NCBI GenBank assembly: GCA_025642065.1
Contig: JAODUP010000126.1
Location: 128,501 to 192,500, forward strand
Direction of reading: 5' to 3'
Length of the DNA stretch: 64,000 nucleotides
Origin: Paralvinella palmiformis
Lineage: Eukaryota > Annelida > Polychaeta > Terebellida > Alvinellidae
Shown: one piece after another, positions 22,525 through 34,655 of the stretch
How positions within the stretch are numbered: position 1 is the stretch's first letter
Layout of the letters: the number at the start of each line of letters is the position of its first letter
Position numbers and translations under genes: made by a program
The notes under the pieces: model-generated
What the model saw: only the letters and a program-made list of their open reading frames with translations
What the model was told of the DNA's origin: nothing
Database searches by the model: none

Positions 22525-23325
22525 TGATATAGGAAATTTGTTAAATGTATAGCTATTATAATCCCGACGTGTCATTCGCAGTATCGGAGATCTGCCTGAA
22601 ATCCGCTGTTCTAGACGATGGGTCAAATAGATCAAGTGGATAGGCGCTTTAATTTAGATCCCACCACACCTAACTGCATATATTTGTTATGAACACACTG
22701 TAATGTTTGTTAACACGCTGAGGTATATATAGGGCTTGAATTTTCACTTAGGTTAGAGAAGAACTTCGACGCCAGACCAGTCGGACGTGTATTGATACAT
22801 GGTTCATATAGGTAGGATTTATTCAGTTATTCGAACCCAGAATAAAGCTGAGGTCAGCATCTGAGGTGTCGAAATGTTTTATATACAGGTTTCTTTTGGA
22901 CCACAGAAAATTACTGTTGAATGTAAACTGTGGTGTCAAAATAGTTTATGATATGTATGTAGCAAGTCACCATTGAACCACACGCACGTGTTGTTTGTTG
23001 CGAGCTGTGGTATCAAATGGTATGTTTTTTTACGTGCTTCCGCTTTTTGTACGTAGCCTGCATGTAGCCGCTTTCCTGTGGGCGTGACATATTTGTCGCG
23101 TACGAAAAGCGAATTAGCTGGTTCCCACAGGCTGATGAGTAGACCAGACACATGCTTAGGTATACGCACACATTTATCAATATGTGGAGGTATTGAACAT
23201 TTTATTTTTAGATTAATGTATGTATAGTTGTATTTAGATTTATGGAGGTAGGTTTCGAAGAATGTTTAGATATGTTGATACTCTCTGCCTGTTGTCTGTT
23301 TATATGTACCCTATAACAAACACAC
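22525..23325 (+). repeat. Dispersed family D, copy 1
   Basis: The part from 22700 to 23325 is nearly identical to 35491-36112, for example GGACGTGTATTGATACATGG, CTGAGGTGTCGAAATGTTTT and CAGGCTGATGAGTAGACC. The upstream part 22525-22690 matches the older copy at 31905-32085. It ends in ACCCTATAACAAACACACAC, at an AC array. No coding potential was recognised. Confidence 0.85.
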
Positions 23326-23411
23326 ACACTTGCTGAACTTATTTAATATTCCATCAGAATACGTTTATCTTGTTTACAAATTAATTATTAGTCGTGACCT
23401 ATATACAGACT

Positions 23412-23515
23412 CGTAATGGTTGAAGCGTTGCGGTGCAAACTCCAGGTTCTGGGTTCAATTCCGACTCAAGCCCTCGGTCATACGTCCGTGGTGTTACCAT
23501 TATCCAGGCTAAACA
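23412..23515 (+). mobile_element. tRNA-derived SINE fragment
   Basis: A-box-like GTAATGGTTGAAGCG and B-box-like CTGGGTTCAATTCCGACTC, followed by CCCTCGGTCATACGTCC. That last block resembles the post-tRNA sequence of the SINE C copy at 56995 (CCCTCGGTCATATGTC). Confidence 0.65.
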
Positions 23516-23654
23516 AATCAACCAATCATTTGGTGCAATCATCATGACGTCATGTTGGAAATCTTTCAAAGTTTAAGTCGTTATACACGGGAACGTTATG
23601 ATATCTACAAAAGTCCCTCTTGTCAATGTAATCCAGACAAACTGTAACTCTCTA

Positions 23655-23727
23655 CAAACAATAACACAAGACAATAACACAAAATAATAACACAAAATAA
23701 TAACACAAAATAATAACACAAAAAAAT
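23655..23727 (+). repeat. 13-bp tandem repeat AATAATAACACAA
   Basis: About five units with one diverged first unit. Confidence 0.9.
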
Positions 23728-23826
23728 TAACCCAAAACAACAACAGCTGTCTGATAGTTGTTGGTCAATAACAATATTGAGAGGACATTAGTATTTAAAT
23801 AAAAACACTTGAAACTCATCATTTGT

Positions 23827-23828
<2 letters not shown>

Positions 23829-23903
<75 letters not shown>

Positions 23904-23920
23904 GTATCTATCAATATATC

Positions 23921-23956
<36 letters not shown>

Positions 23957-23995
23957 GATTACCTCGCTCATATATATATATATATATATATATTT
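23829..23995. repeat. Compound CT/GT/CTAT/AC/TA microsatellite
   Basis: Five different simple arrays lie end to end over about 165 bp. The 104-codon frame through it is an artefact. Confidence 0.95.
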
Positions 23996-24084
23996 TATCA
24001 TATTTCTCGATGGGATTATATGTGTCAGTATTATTAATGATCTGCGTCGTCATATCAACAGTATGTATATGGTGTATCTATACT

Positions 24085-24335
24085 GTCTGTGTGTGTTTTA
24101 GGATACATGTAAAGTGGCACTAACTCAGAACATCAACATCTAAACATATTTGGAAACCTATACCTTCATAAATCTATTCATAAATAAACATATATATAGA
24201 TCAATCTAAACCTAAAATGCTCTACACCTCCACATATCTGTATATTCGTACACATATGCATGTGTCTGGGCTACTCATCAGCCTGTAGGCCCCAGGTAAT
24301 CCGCTTTTCGTACCCGATAAGTATTACAGGTCACG
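24085..24335 (-). repeat. Dispersed family D, inverted 3' part
   Basis: Reverse complement of the D segment 23090-23325: GGCACTAACTCAGAACATCA, CTACACCTCCACATATCTG, GGGCTACTCATCAGCCTGTA and AATCCGCTTTTCGTAC. It abuts a GT array on its D-terminal side. With copy 1 it makes an imperfect inverted pair around the compound microsatellite. Confidence 0.75.
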
Positions 24336-24371
24336 TCAATAATATGTGTATGGCATATCTATATGGTATGT

Positions 24372-24415
24372 TTGCGTGCGTGCGTGCGTGTGCGTACGTG
24401 CGTGCGTGTGCGTGT
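24372..24415. repeat. GTGC microsatellite
   Basis: Imperfect GTGC/GT array. Confidence 0.9.
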
Positions 24416-24599
24416 TACGGATGAAGAGAGTCTATCAGTTTATATGTGTGTGGATCATGTCTGTCCAGGTAACAACTTCAACATACGACGTCGAGACACT
24501 TAAATTTACATCATTACTCAACAGGACACCAACAGAAGGATTCACTTTGATCTTCTATCTGTTCCTATTTGAATATTACGACGAGTTGTCCATTAACCC

Positions 24600-25180
24600 A
24601 CCCAATTAGATTCCTACGCCTACTTGACCTTTTTTTTTTCGCGAAAGAAAACATTTACTCAGTACTTCCGTTCGGTGACGGGCGCAAAACGTTCTAATTA
24701 CAGTGAAGTCCTGTTAGTCGCCCGGGGATTTTTTCCACACGACGCGTATTCCGGATGTCGTTTATTCCGCTCCTTTCCTCGTTATAGCGACCGTTAACCG
24801 TGCGATAAAAGCCCCGAGAAATGGGGGTCTATAAAAAGCCCACACTGACAATTGGCAGTTGCTTCTCGATGAGTGTCGGCCAAAGCCGGGCGATTTCTCT
24901 TTGAGACAGGGGCTGCCTATAGACTCCTCCAATGAGGCCCTCCGGTGTCGTTCCTCAGCAGGTCTCCTCACCTTGCTAACACCTCTTAACCTCGTCTTCC
25001 TCAACATCAGCAGCTCGTTATCGCTCCAGTGTATTTTTCGGCAATATTCGCATTTGGGGGGGCAGCGTCCAGTTTGTGTGTTTGTTGATGTACGTGCGTG
25101 TGTGCGTCTCATCATTGTGGGTGTGTGTATCAGGGTAACGAGAGTAACATTTTTGTTTTATTTTGAGCATACAATTACAA
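24600..25180. other. CpG-rich non-coding block
   Basis: CpG is more frequent here than around it. Overlapping frames on both strands (24762-25115 and 24859-25188) have no recognised family. Motifs such as GCGATAAAA (24801) and GACAATTG (24847) resemble homeodomain or SOX sites. A regulatory element is possible. Confidence 0.35.
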
Positions 25181-25226
25181 ACATTTAACCCCAAGGGCTT
25201 ACTCCATGGCTTTATACCAAAGATTT

Positions 25227-25227
<1 letters not shown>

Positions 25228-25270
<43 letters not shown>
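25228..25270. repeat. TA microsatellite
   Basis: TA array. Confidence 0.95.
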
Positions 25271-25620
25271 TGTCGACTAGCCACTCAATGAGTCAAAGAG
25301 TCAGTCAGACACAAATGATAGTAAGGAAGAAAGTATTTAAGTATGTCAACTAATCAACTAGTTCATTCATTCATTCAGCTGATGACGTTTTAGAGTGGAA
25401 CATTTTAAACACAGACGAATATCCAGCGGTGACTGTCAGATCGTAAACAGAAGTGTAATGACGATACGATCGAGAGAAGAAGCCACCATTTTAAGAGGAC
25501 TTGACCTTCCTCGTCGGCGAAAATAATTGGCCTCTCGCCCACGGGCAACACCCGAAATATGGATTTTAATAACATTAACGAATACAGGTAAAAGAGCCGA
25601 CTTAATAACATCACGACGAT

Positions 25621-25634
25621 GCGCCACCTGGTGA
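25621..25634 (-). promoter_or_regulatory. CTCF-like motif TCACCAGGTGGCGC
   Basis: Matches the CTCF core at 13 of 14 positions on the minus strand. Confidence 0.4.
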
Positions 25635-25768
25635 CTGGTATGCGAAACGGGTGGACCCCCCCCCGGATCCAATAAAGACATTTGTCAAGTACATCAGTTA
25701 TCAGTTAAATATGTGTCTTTAAGTACCGTGTTTGAGGTTGTTTGACATTTTGTAGGGCGCTGGCTGCT

Positions 25769-25913
25769 GTGATAGGTAGATAACAATAGCATATGATAGG
25801 TAGATAACAATAGCATGTGATAGGTAGATAACAATAGCATGTGATAGGTAGATAACAATAGCATGTGATAGGTAGATAACAATAGCATGTGATAGGTAGA
25901 TAACAATAGCATT
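25769..25913. repeat. 24-bp tandem repeat, 6 units
   Basis: Unit GTGATAGGTAGATAACAATA followed by GCAT. Because 24 is divisible by three, two minus-strand frames stay open, giving MLLLSTYH and CYCYLPIT repeats. These are translation artefacts with no other support. Confidence 0.95.
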
Positions 25914-26039
25914 TAAGTGTCACATCAAAAACTCATCTCTTCACAATATTCTATATCTAGTCTAGTCAATCGTATCGTCTTTATTATTATATTACTGTTT
26001 GGCAGCTCTGAAAGAATGTAATACATCTACAGCCATGTT

Positions 26040-26115
26040 ATAATTATTATTCTTATCATCATCATTATCATTATCATTATCATCAGCATCATCATCAGCA
26101 TCATCATCATCATCC
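26040..26115. repeat. ATT/CAT trinucleotide arrays
   Basis: Interrupted TCATTA and CATCAT runs. Confidence 0.85.
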
Positions 26116-26360
26116 AATTCCCTAAATCGATATCTTCTGGTTGAACACAATCCTCATCAGCTCTCGATACGCTTTACTGAACTGATATTAAGCATCAGTA
26201 ACATCCGATTATGACCTTGAACTGATATTGGTACCCGGAGTGTGTTGGATCAGTTATAAATCGTTAAAAATAACTTAAACCAACAATGACGAGTTGTGAA
26301 TACGAACAACTGACGGGAAGGTTCTCTTTTGGTTTTAAACTGCGACAATACATCATGGAT

Positions 26361-26565
26361 GATGATTGTTGATGATGATTGATGTTTTACGGCCAATTTA
26401 GTGCACGTGGTAGGCTAAATGAGCCGAGTGACCTCCAAAGGTAATGAAGCGAAGTGAAAGATGAAACACCCTTCAGGTATGTCCACGCCGAGATTCGAAT
26501 TTGGGTGGTAGTGATCTGTGATCCGACACGCTACCAATTAGACCACGGAGGCGCCCCTATTGCCA
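26361..26565 (-). mobile_element. SINE family B
   Basis: Read on the minus strand: GGGGCGCCTCCGTGGTCTAA at the 5' end, a B-box-like region near 26490, a post-tRNA body with ACCTTTGGAGGTCACTCGGC, then GTGCACTAAA, TGGCCGTAAAACATCAATC and a CAT-rich tail. Further copies occur at 32441, 38466, 48323, 53621, 59800 and 61259. The 5' flank (TA array, then AGTGAGAGAAGGCA) is shared with the 48.3-kb copy. Confidence 0.88.
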
Positions 26566-26574
26566 GTGAGAGAA

Positions 26575-26577
<3 letters not shown>

Positions 26578-26620
<43 letters not shown>

Positions 26621-26682
26621 AGAGAGAGAGAGAGAGAAGGAGGAAGAGAGGAGAGAGAGAGAGAGAGAGAGTGAGAGTGAGA
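26578..26682. repeat. TA + GA compound microsatellite
   Basis: A TA array (26578-26617) followed by GA arrays. The same order, in inverse orientation, precedes the SINE B copy at 48.3 kb. Confidence 0.95.
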
Positions 26683-26745
26683 GCAATAGGTGGTAGTGAT
26701 CTGTGATACAACGCGCTACCAAGTAGAAGACGGAGTTGCCATGGA
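26683..26745 (-). mobile_element. SINE family B head fragment
   Basis: GTGGTAGTGATCTGTGAT then ACGCGCTACCAAGTAGAAGA is the complement of the SINE B tRNA-like head. Only the head is present, next to a complete copy in the same orientation. Confidence 0.7.
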
Positions 26746-27064
26746 AGATCCACGTCTGATCTGAACAAAGAGATATATCGATCTACAAGAAGATCGTTGT
26801 TTATAGATGGTAGAAGTAAATTTCTTTGTTCTGATTTCGTTCCATGTTCGCGTCCCGAGGGCACACGGCGTAATGATGACCTTCCTGAGATATTGTAATC
26901 TTTGTCGTATTAAATAGGGTGTGTCGTGTTTGTTGTAATTTAATAGCGTTTTGTTGTGACGTCATCGAGCGAAACGCCATTACTATATAAAGACCAGTCT
27001 ACCGGTAAATTACCGCATTTATTTACATATCCCAGCTGAGCTAGTTCGTGTTTCAACGGTGTTT

Positions 27065-27065
27065 G

Positions 27066-27096
<31 letters not shown>

Positions 27097-27180
27097 GTTA
27101 CAATAGATACATTTGTATAGTCATGTATATTTCTATCTATCTAGTGAGCGTTTTACACACACACACACACACACACACAT
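27065..27180. repeat. CT and AC microsatellites
   Basis: CT array 27066-27093 and AC array 27155-27179. Confidence 0.9.
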
Positions 27181-27189
27181 TGTAATAAA

Positions 27190-28640
27190 GCAAAATGTGG
27201 AATTCAGGACGAATAACCCAATCAGGCACTCGTCCTCATAAAACATAGATCAGTCAAACTTCAACTTTTACTCTTTTCTCTCTTTCTCTCTCTCCTCTTT
27301 CTCCAAGAGTTAGGGTAATAATATATTCAGCTAATGTCTCTAGCAAACAAATCTCATCAGTCAGACAAACAAACCCTAACAAGACGGCAACGAATAAACT
27401 TGGGAATCTCCTCATCTAATCACCGACTCGTAATCAGTGTGCTCAGAATGTTAACCGGACACCGGTCGGTTTTCTTCGAGGTCAACAAAAACGTGTGTCT
27501 GCAGTAACGTGTGTACGAAATAATGGCGGTATATAGCAGTCCCGCACCTCGGGTTATGCCACAGCGAGGCCGAGATTAAACGGGGAGTCGTTCGGGTTTC
27601 CTGCTGCAGATGCATCGCTTTTCGAACCGGGGTAGCTGGCGATGTCGTCTAGACTGCGCCTGTATTAGATTAAATTGCTGATGGATGATGAGGAATGAAC
27701 TATTTGGCCTTGACGTTGACCGCTAGGTAGATAATGTTGATGCCAGGTATGGATAATATATGCCAATTTGAGAGCAGCGTCGTGACAGAGATGGATTTAC
27801 GGTTGTTGGTATGGGAAGGCAGAAGACAAAGGAAGCTGGCGAGTTGAATCTGTCTTCGTTATCTCTAACGTGTTTACTAATAGCGATCACCGACTCTCAA
27901 GTCAATTACTCAGTCATCCAGTGATTCCTTCAATCCGGCACTACTCACTCACTCACTCACTCAATAGGGACAAAACGGCCGGACGTCCTTATTGCAAGCG
28001 AATTATATTCTTTAAGTCAACCTTTGTTTTTGGCATTAGGTACGCGCGCACGCGCATGCGCGTGGGCCTTATCGATATGTGAAAAGAGAATGACACAGAA
28101 AATCACGCCTTCTCGCCAATATGTGTCATGTCACACCAATTTCTGTGTTTTCACAAACATATTCGCATAAAAGCACGTGTTTGTCTGTAGGTTGGGCTGT
28201 CGAGGGACCCGGACAATATCGGCTTCCACAAATTAACATCTGTCGGACGCTAAACAAACGTCGGCGCCCATATCCGTATGGGAACATACCGGATGTTGGC
28301 CTACTCAGTGTCCCGGTCGGTATTCGCCAGGGCGTCCACAGAACGTGGCCAATAACTCCACAAGGCGCCGGCTTATCAAGGTGGTGCCACTTTCTCTGTT
28401 CAGTTTACCATCTGAGGCCCCGAACAGAACAACGCTGAAGACTTGATTAAACATCGAGCGATGTCCGTTCAGAGGATTTATGGGTGTAATGGCTTGTAAA
28501 GTGTCTGTTAGGTTTTGTTCTCTGGCGCGGAATGGCTTCACTATTTGTATATGTTCCCGTCTTTCCAGTCCGGTCCGTATTGGATGATAATAAATTATAG
28601 AAACGCCGAGGTGCTGCTGGTAAATACATTGGAGAGAGCG
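27190..28640. other. Non-coding, locally CpG-rich
   Basis: Contains CpG-richer patches (27480-27660 and 28180-28430), a CACT run (27944-27963) and a CGCGCGCACGCGCATGCGCG palindromic stretch (28041-28062). Frames of 70-105 codons look like chance. Confidence 0.5.
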
Positions 28641-28751
28641 TGGAGGGTGTATTTATATGTTGTAATGTGTGTGTGTGTGTGTGTGTGTACATGGTGGCAC
28701 TGGCTCAGAACAAAAATGTCTAAACATCCATTAAATCCTATACAACGATAA

Positions 28752-28792
<41 letters not shown>

Positions 28793-28832
28793 CAAAAATA
28801 TACACCTCCACACATCAAAACATACGTTGACC

Positions 28833-28871
<39 letters not shown>

Positions 28872-28990
28872 GTGTGTGTGTGTGTGTATCTGGGCTAATC
28901 CGCTTTTCTTACGTGACAAATGTGTCAAGCCCATTTCCGTTCATCACTTAGTGAACATTCATCCAAGCTTAATTTGGCGTCCCTAAGTTT
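28640..28990 (-). repeat. Dispersed family D, inverted fragment with three microsatellites
   Basis: Contains GGCACTGGCTCAGAACA, a CCTCCACACATCA block and TGGGCTAATCCGCTTTTCTT of family D, interrupted by GT, AC and TA arrays. The end GTTCATCACTTAGTGAACATT then GGCGTCCCTAA is the complement of 32086-32135 in the older copy, so this fragment extends the consensus. Confidence 0.7.
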
Positions 28991-29084
28991 ATATGTTTTA
29001 ATGTTCAATAAGCTGATAGACAAGAAAGATGCCTCATCTGACACTACAGATTACAGTAAACAATATATTGATGTCGTTTAAAGA

Positions 29085-29137
29085 TAGATAAATAAATAGA
29101 TAGATAAATAGAAAATTAGATAGACAGATAGATAGAT
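29085..29137. repeat. GATA/AATA tetranucleotide repeat
   Basis: Interrupted GATA array. Confidence 0.9.
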
Positions 29138-29777
29138 TAATAAAGGGAATAATGGTAAATCCAACAATTATTTCCTTGAGGCTCTTTCGTCGTCTTATCT
29201 CTAAACCAATTCACGTAATATATTGTCACCAACAGATAACAATATTTGTTTATTAGCAAAGATGTACCAGGATGAAGTCCCTTTATGTCGGATATCCTTC
29301 ACCGGGACACGACGGTAATGACAAGTCATATACCGGGATCACAAAACCGACTTAATATTCTGTCCCGGATCTTTCCGGATCCCGAGCTCTCTCCGCTCCA
29401 GTCGACTTCTGGCCACCGCCTACTAAATGTCAGAACGTTACAAGGGCCATGTTATTATAGTGAAGACTTATGGCGCTCCAGAACGCTTGGGATACGGTCG
29501 TCCCATAAATCAAGCTAATTCCGTAAGCAGCCCCCCACCCGCTGTATTCCGGATATGGGCTGTGGTTTGCTAAAACAAGAAATGACGTTAAAAAGACACC
29601 GAGCCGGTTTTGACAGATATATTGCGGTGTTTATGATGCGAGAAGTCGTTTGAGTTAATATTGGCCTGTGAGAGCTAATGAAATATACGGCATGGGGCCG
29701 ATACGTACCGTTCTGCGGCTTGGCCTTTATGAAGCAATGACCAGACGTTGAAATTGAGATCTGTCTGAGGTGAACGA

Positions 29778-29780
29778 AGG

Positions 29781-29807
<27 letters not shown>
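29778..29807. repeat. TA microsatellite
   Basis: TA array. Confidence 0.9.
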
Positions 29808-29812
<5 letters not shown>

Positions 29813-29879
29813 GCTATCATTGATAGAGACAAACTAAATCTCTGACAAACAAAAACAATCTGGCGCTTGAACATAATCT

Positions 29880-30785
29880 CACGTAGGGGACGCCATAAGG
29901 GAAGCTGACAATGTTGTCATGTCGACGAGTTCATTTGATATATTCGAGTTTTTGTGACTACGACGTAATCGATTATTGAAACTAGTTATTAACAGCTCTG
30001 TCTTACTGTTATGTTTCCCACAAAAATAGCATAAGTTTGCCTTCTACTCATTGGTGGCCCACTGTCGCGCCGACCTATCTATTAGCAGTGTAGGATAAGG
30101 CACTGGCACATAATTGTTGTCCCAAGCAACATAGTTAAGGCGTAGGAACATGCATGTATTTTGTTGTTGTTGTTGTTGCTGTAATTATTATTGTTGTTTG
30201 TAATGGCCAATTTGACATGCATGAATTAATTGTATTTATCACCATGATCGGTTTTAAAATATTGTGTTTTGAATTGTGTGGTAAATTGTAGATCACCAGC
30301 ATTGCATGACTTGCATAACAACAATGGTGGGAAACTTGATAGATTAGTTTTCACCAGGTCAGATTTCAATTTGTAAAACATGTTGGATTTATGATACACA
30401 GCCTTATAGTATGGTTAGCATCAAATTATAACTTGTTAAGGTTTTCATTGAATGTATTTTATTGATTTAATTAAGTGTTCAAAGAGCTAAAAATGGCATG
30501 AAAAAATTCAATGTGGTAAATATGTATCTTGCTCCATTTTGTGTAAGTCCAACCCTTTCCATCCTATGGGTCCATACATTTCTTTCATTTTATTTTGTAT
30601 TATGAGCTAATTCTGTCATATAATTACCAAAATATATTAACCTGAATATTTGTCATGTTTATCTGTGCCATGAGATGTTATTGCTAATATATCCTGTTCC
30701 AATCAGTATTTTATTACTTATTGTAATGTGAAGTTTGTTAATTATTTGCACGTGCACTTATTCTTATTTACATTTTGTATATTTT
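29880..30785. other. AT-rich non-coding stretch
   Basis: There is a short GTT array (30162-30178). No repeat family or exon recognised. Confidence 0.6.
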
Positions 30786-30787
30786 AG

Positions 30788-31034
30788 TCAATCTCTTGCT
30801 TCAAATATAGAGATAGAAATCCATGCTGTGTTTCTGGATGAATTGATGTTGAGCATTTCTGAACGTAGATCCAATATTGTTGTTGTTGTTGCTGTGTTTA
30901 GAAGCTCAACTAACATCTTTTACATCGAGCTTCCCTCAGATAATTCGGTTTTAGACGGATGGCCAACAGAAATAAATTATAACGCGCCAGTAAATCCGTT
31001 GTCAATTATATGACCACGTGGTATATGCCACCAG
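30788..31034 (+). other. Possible unidentified exon
   Basis: A frame from 30735 to 31013 includes a segment after a plausible acceptor (TATATTTTAG at 30778-30787). It reads SLASNIEIEIHAVFLDELML, then RRSNIVVVVAVFRSSTNIFY and IELPSDNSVLDGW, an alternation suggestive of beta strands. The stop is followed 22 bases later by a good donor, CCACCAG|GTGAGT. The composition is more protein-like than most frames here, but I recognise no family and no partner exons nearby. It could be a terminal exon, a decayed gene piece or chance. Confidence 0.3.
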
Positions 31035-31557
31035 GTGAGTTGAGGAGATGACGTGGTAACCAACGACCCTTATCATATTGAATTATTTTGTGACTTCAGC
31101 TCAGCGTTAGAGCAATATTAAAAATATAATATACATAAACATAACTAAAAATTATGTCTAATTTAATGATAATGTAAACATATGAACCTCATTGTGACAT
31201 CGTCCATTTGTATGTCTGATGAACGATTTATGATATTGTGTCTATATATTTTATAAACATTATATTTTGGGTTCTGGTAATGCCACAAACAAACCCACAG
31301 AAACCGATATCACCGACTAAATGTCTAACGTAAGACAAGTCTATACCACAATTGAAACAATTAAAATTGGGCACAGTAAGGAAAACACACAGACACACAG
31401 ACAGACAGAGAGAAAGACAGAGAGATACACAACAACTGAAAGTTAGGGACTGCTTAGGCTATTAACATAAACATTCTCACAACTAGCTTGATCTGACTCG
31501 GGTGTTTTACTCCAAAATACCACGACTGTAAATGATTCGTTTTTTTACAGTTTTATT

Positions 31558-31692
31558 ACATGGCGACTTAGGGACTGGTGAGATATTACACATGTCTCAC
31601 CAGGAAAAGTCCAGAGTTTGAATTCACCCTTCGAGATTATCTGTGTCAGTGCCTTATTCCACACGGCAAACACACACACACACACACAGACA
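31558..31692 (+). mobile_element. SINE family E with CA tail
   Basis: A-box-like TGGCGACTTAGGGACTGG, B-box-like GAGTTTGAATTC, then TTCGAGATTATCTGTG, CAGTGCCTTATT and a CA array. Copies share the CCAGAGTTTGAATTCA block at 34532-34547 and 59994-60009, each followed by the same GCCTTATT region and an AC-type array. Confidence 0.65.
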
Positions 31693-31904
31693 CAGAGACA
31701 CACAGTAAGAAAGTTAGGTCGTTATTATAACATGTTTTATTGTATCAGCTTTCCTGTGTATAATGTCGACATTGTAGTCGTGTGAAACGACCTACTATTA
31801 ATTCCCACACTACTGTTTGATGGATTTATACTCCTGGAGTCGTTTGTTACTACGGCAAACATCTCCTTAGGTATTAAGCTGCGGGCAGAGTTTTTTTCTC
31901 TCCA

Positions 31905-32700
31905 TATTGTAAGTTACAATCCATATAGGAAAAGTGTTAAATATACAGCTGTTATAATCCGTACGTGTCATTCTCTGTATCGGAGATCTTCCTGAAATCC
32001 GGTGTTCTCGATCATAGGTCACATAGATCGCGTAGATAAGCGTTTTAATTTAGATTCCACCACACCTAACTGCATATATTAGGGACGCTAAATTAGACGT
32101 GAATGAACGTTCACTTAGTGATGAACGGAAGCGTATGAGGATTATCTGTTAGGTTTGAGTAAATCATAGTATTTACTCAGGACTGGGGCAATGTTTTGTT
32201 TCGCTGCTTCCAAATGTAGGAAATGTACACGACATAATTGTGTCAAATGTTCAACAAACTGCTATTTTGGTCGACGCGCCGAGAGCCTATTAAAGCCTAC
32301 ATTTTCACTCTTATTAGATAACTACTGTCGGATATCTGCTGAAACGGTTGCTATAGGTAGGATTTGTTTAATTATTTGAAACCAGAATGAAGCTGAGGTC
32401 AGAATCTATGGTGTCGAAATGTTCTAATTAATAGGTTCATCGTGATGATGATGATTTATGTTTTACGGCCACTTTTGTGCACATTGTAGGCTAAATGGGC
32501 CGAGCGACCTCCTAAGGTAATGAGGCGAAGTGGAAGACGAAACAACCTTCAGCTATGCCCACGCCGAGATTCGAACACGGGTGGTAGTGATCTGTGGTCC
32601 AACACGCTACCGCTAGACCACGGAGGCGCCCCATAATAGGTTCATTGTAAATCACAGGAAATTACTGCTGAATGTAAACTGTGGTGTCAAATTATCTTCT
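31905..32700 (+). repeat. Dispersed family D, older copy split by a SINE
   Basis: 31905-32085 matches 22525-22690 (GTATCGGAGATCTTCCTGAA and CCACCACACCTAACTGCATA). 32350-32430 and 32645-32700 match 22810-22950 (GAAGCTGAGGTCAGAATCT and ACTGTGGTGTCAAA). The region 32086-32340 differs from copy 1, and a SINE B (32441-32633) interrupts the copy. Divergence is clearly higher than between copies 1 and 2. Confidence 0.75.
32441..32633 (-). mobile_element. SINE family B with 12-bp target-site duplication
   Basis: Complete minus-strand copy from the CAT-rich tail (32441) to GGAGGCGCC (about 32630). It is flanked by TAATAGGTTCAT at 32429-32440 and 32634-32645. The duplication and the interrupted family D copy prove insertion by retrotransposition. 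Confidence 0.93.
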
Positions 32701-34490
32701 CATAAACATTTCAGCGCTCCGTGTTTTGATAAAGAATGTGTACCAAATGTTTCCGTTTTGAATCTGCACACAGCATTTACTGGATATAAGACTCTTGTCA
32801 AAATGGTTGTAGGAATAAAATGGCACCGCTAAAAAATGACACCGGAACAAATGACTCCCGGATAATTGTAAATAATGGCACCTTCCTTTTAGTCTTAAAC
32901 ATGTTTCTTATTTGATTTTCTTTATAATGTTTATTTTAATATTGTTTGAGGTAAAGCAAATTGTAATTTGGCAATAAGGTAATTAATTTGTATGTATACA
33001 TGTACTTCTAAAAATGTAGCTTGCCTAATTATTGTATCTTCTCAAAATACTGTAGCTTCCTTAATTATTGCCAGCCAAATTAATGAGTAAACGTGAATAA
33101 ATAACACTCCAAGTTAGTTAATAGTCTGATTTACCTGTAGATGTTTAGTGTGTGAAGGAATATAAAAGTTGATAATACACATCTACATGTACTTATTGTT
33201 ACTGAAATACACAGAAAAATACAAATAATTATAAAAAAAGAATCCAGCAAAATATCCACAAAAAATAATGATACTATTATTTCCAATTTCTCACTTTTCC
33301 CGGTGCCATTTTCAAACACAACGGCATCACTGATTCATCCATTCACCTATTGACAATGGCTGATATCGGTGTTAGAAGTTGATTCACACACAACTTCCCT
33401 GGATAAGTGAGAGATGATGATAGTTCACATTCAGTTGTTACGGATCGGCATCAAGTTGTGGACGAATTCCTGTTTGGAAAAGAGGTTTAACAAAGGACGT
33501 CATTGTTGGTTGAACGTCTGGATTTGTTTTGTTCTTATCTAGGTTGAGGTAATACTGTATCTTATAGGGTAGAATCTAGGTTAGTATCGACAACTTTAGG
33601 AATTGAGCCGAAAATATCTAGTTTGGCGGATAGCACTGAAATAATGTACTTATTGAGAAAAGTGGCTTCTAGGTAATCAAAGGATTAAACCTCTAAAACC
33701 TCTTAAACCTTTTGAACCTCTTAAACGAATTATTTATAGTTGAGGACTGGAACAAGATCGATTATTAAACGCTAAATATTCGTCTTCTGATGTCGTTTCG
33801 GTACCATTTAAATTGAGCCCAGATTTGCCCGAATAAGTTGTAATAAGAGCCCGTTTGTTGCTTCTAAATCATCATTCCGGATCCAGGCAAGCCGTAGTGC
33901 CCTTCTCCCTTGTTGTCAATCCGTCTTTGGTATATAGCTAGTCGTGGATTGTGTTTAGCGGAAGAAAGAAAGCAAAAAGGAGAGAGATAGACTCGTTTAT
34001 TGTAGAAGCCAGTTTAAGCTAAATTTATGTCTTCTAGCGACACCTGACTGTCCGCTTTCTTAGTCAAGCCATCGCTTCACTGACCTTTGACCTTTAGGCA
34101 GGTGCCACGATAAGGAACCCTATACGAAGGCAACACGATCATAATGATGCCAATGACGTCATGGTGGCTCCAGGAGAGTCCGGACCGGACAGGAAGTAAT
34201 ATATGTAAGTGAAACTTTGTACTCATAAAGAGCCGTTTATGTCTCGTAAAACGGAACTGATCGCCATTGTTATGGGTCGGCTAACGGCCTGTTAGGACAC
34301 CAAGTCCTGCGGTTGAGGCAATATTGAGGAAGTAATGGTCTTCGTGGCGCTCTACCGGACTGATGACCGTGGGCGTATAATTTTAATAGACAAGTCCTTG
34401 CCCCTGATAAACCCTCTATTTATAGCATTTCGATGTCGGGTTTACTTTACACAGGATAAATAAAATGTTAATTTTGTTGACGAATAAAGT
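32701..34490. other. Non-coding stretch
   Basis: No recognised repeat family or exon. Between 33690 and 33726 the phrase CTCTTAAACCTTTTGAAC recurs imperfectly. Confidence 0.6.
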
Positions 34491-34494
34491 CCTT

Positions 34495-34655
34495 CCTCTG
34501 GCGTGTACTCGGGAACAGTACCCTGAAGAGACGTCCAGAGTTTGAATTCACGGTTCGAGATTCTCTGTGCCTGTGCCTTATTATACACAGCTAACACACA
34601 CACACACACACACACACCCCCACACACACGCACACACACATACACACACACTGAT
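34495..34655 (+). mobile_element. SINE family E copy with AC tail
   Basis: CCAGAGTTTGAATTCACGGT and GCCTGTGCCTTATTATACAC match the 31.6-kb copy, followed by a 60-bp AC array. Confidence 0.65.

Noticed and set aside
25694..25923. Repetitive MLLLSTYH / CYCYLPIT peptides
   Set aside because: Produced by a 24-bp tandem repeat divisible by three. No start context, splice sites or domain.
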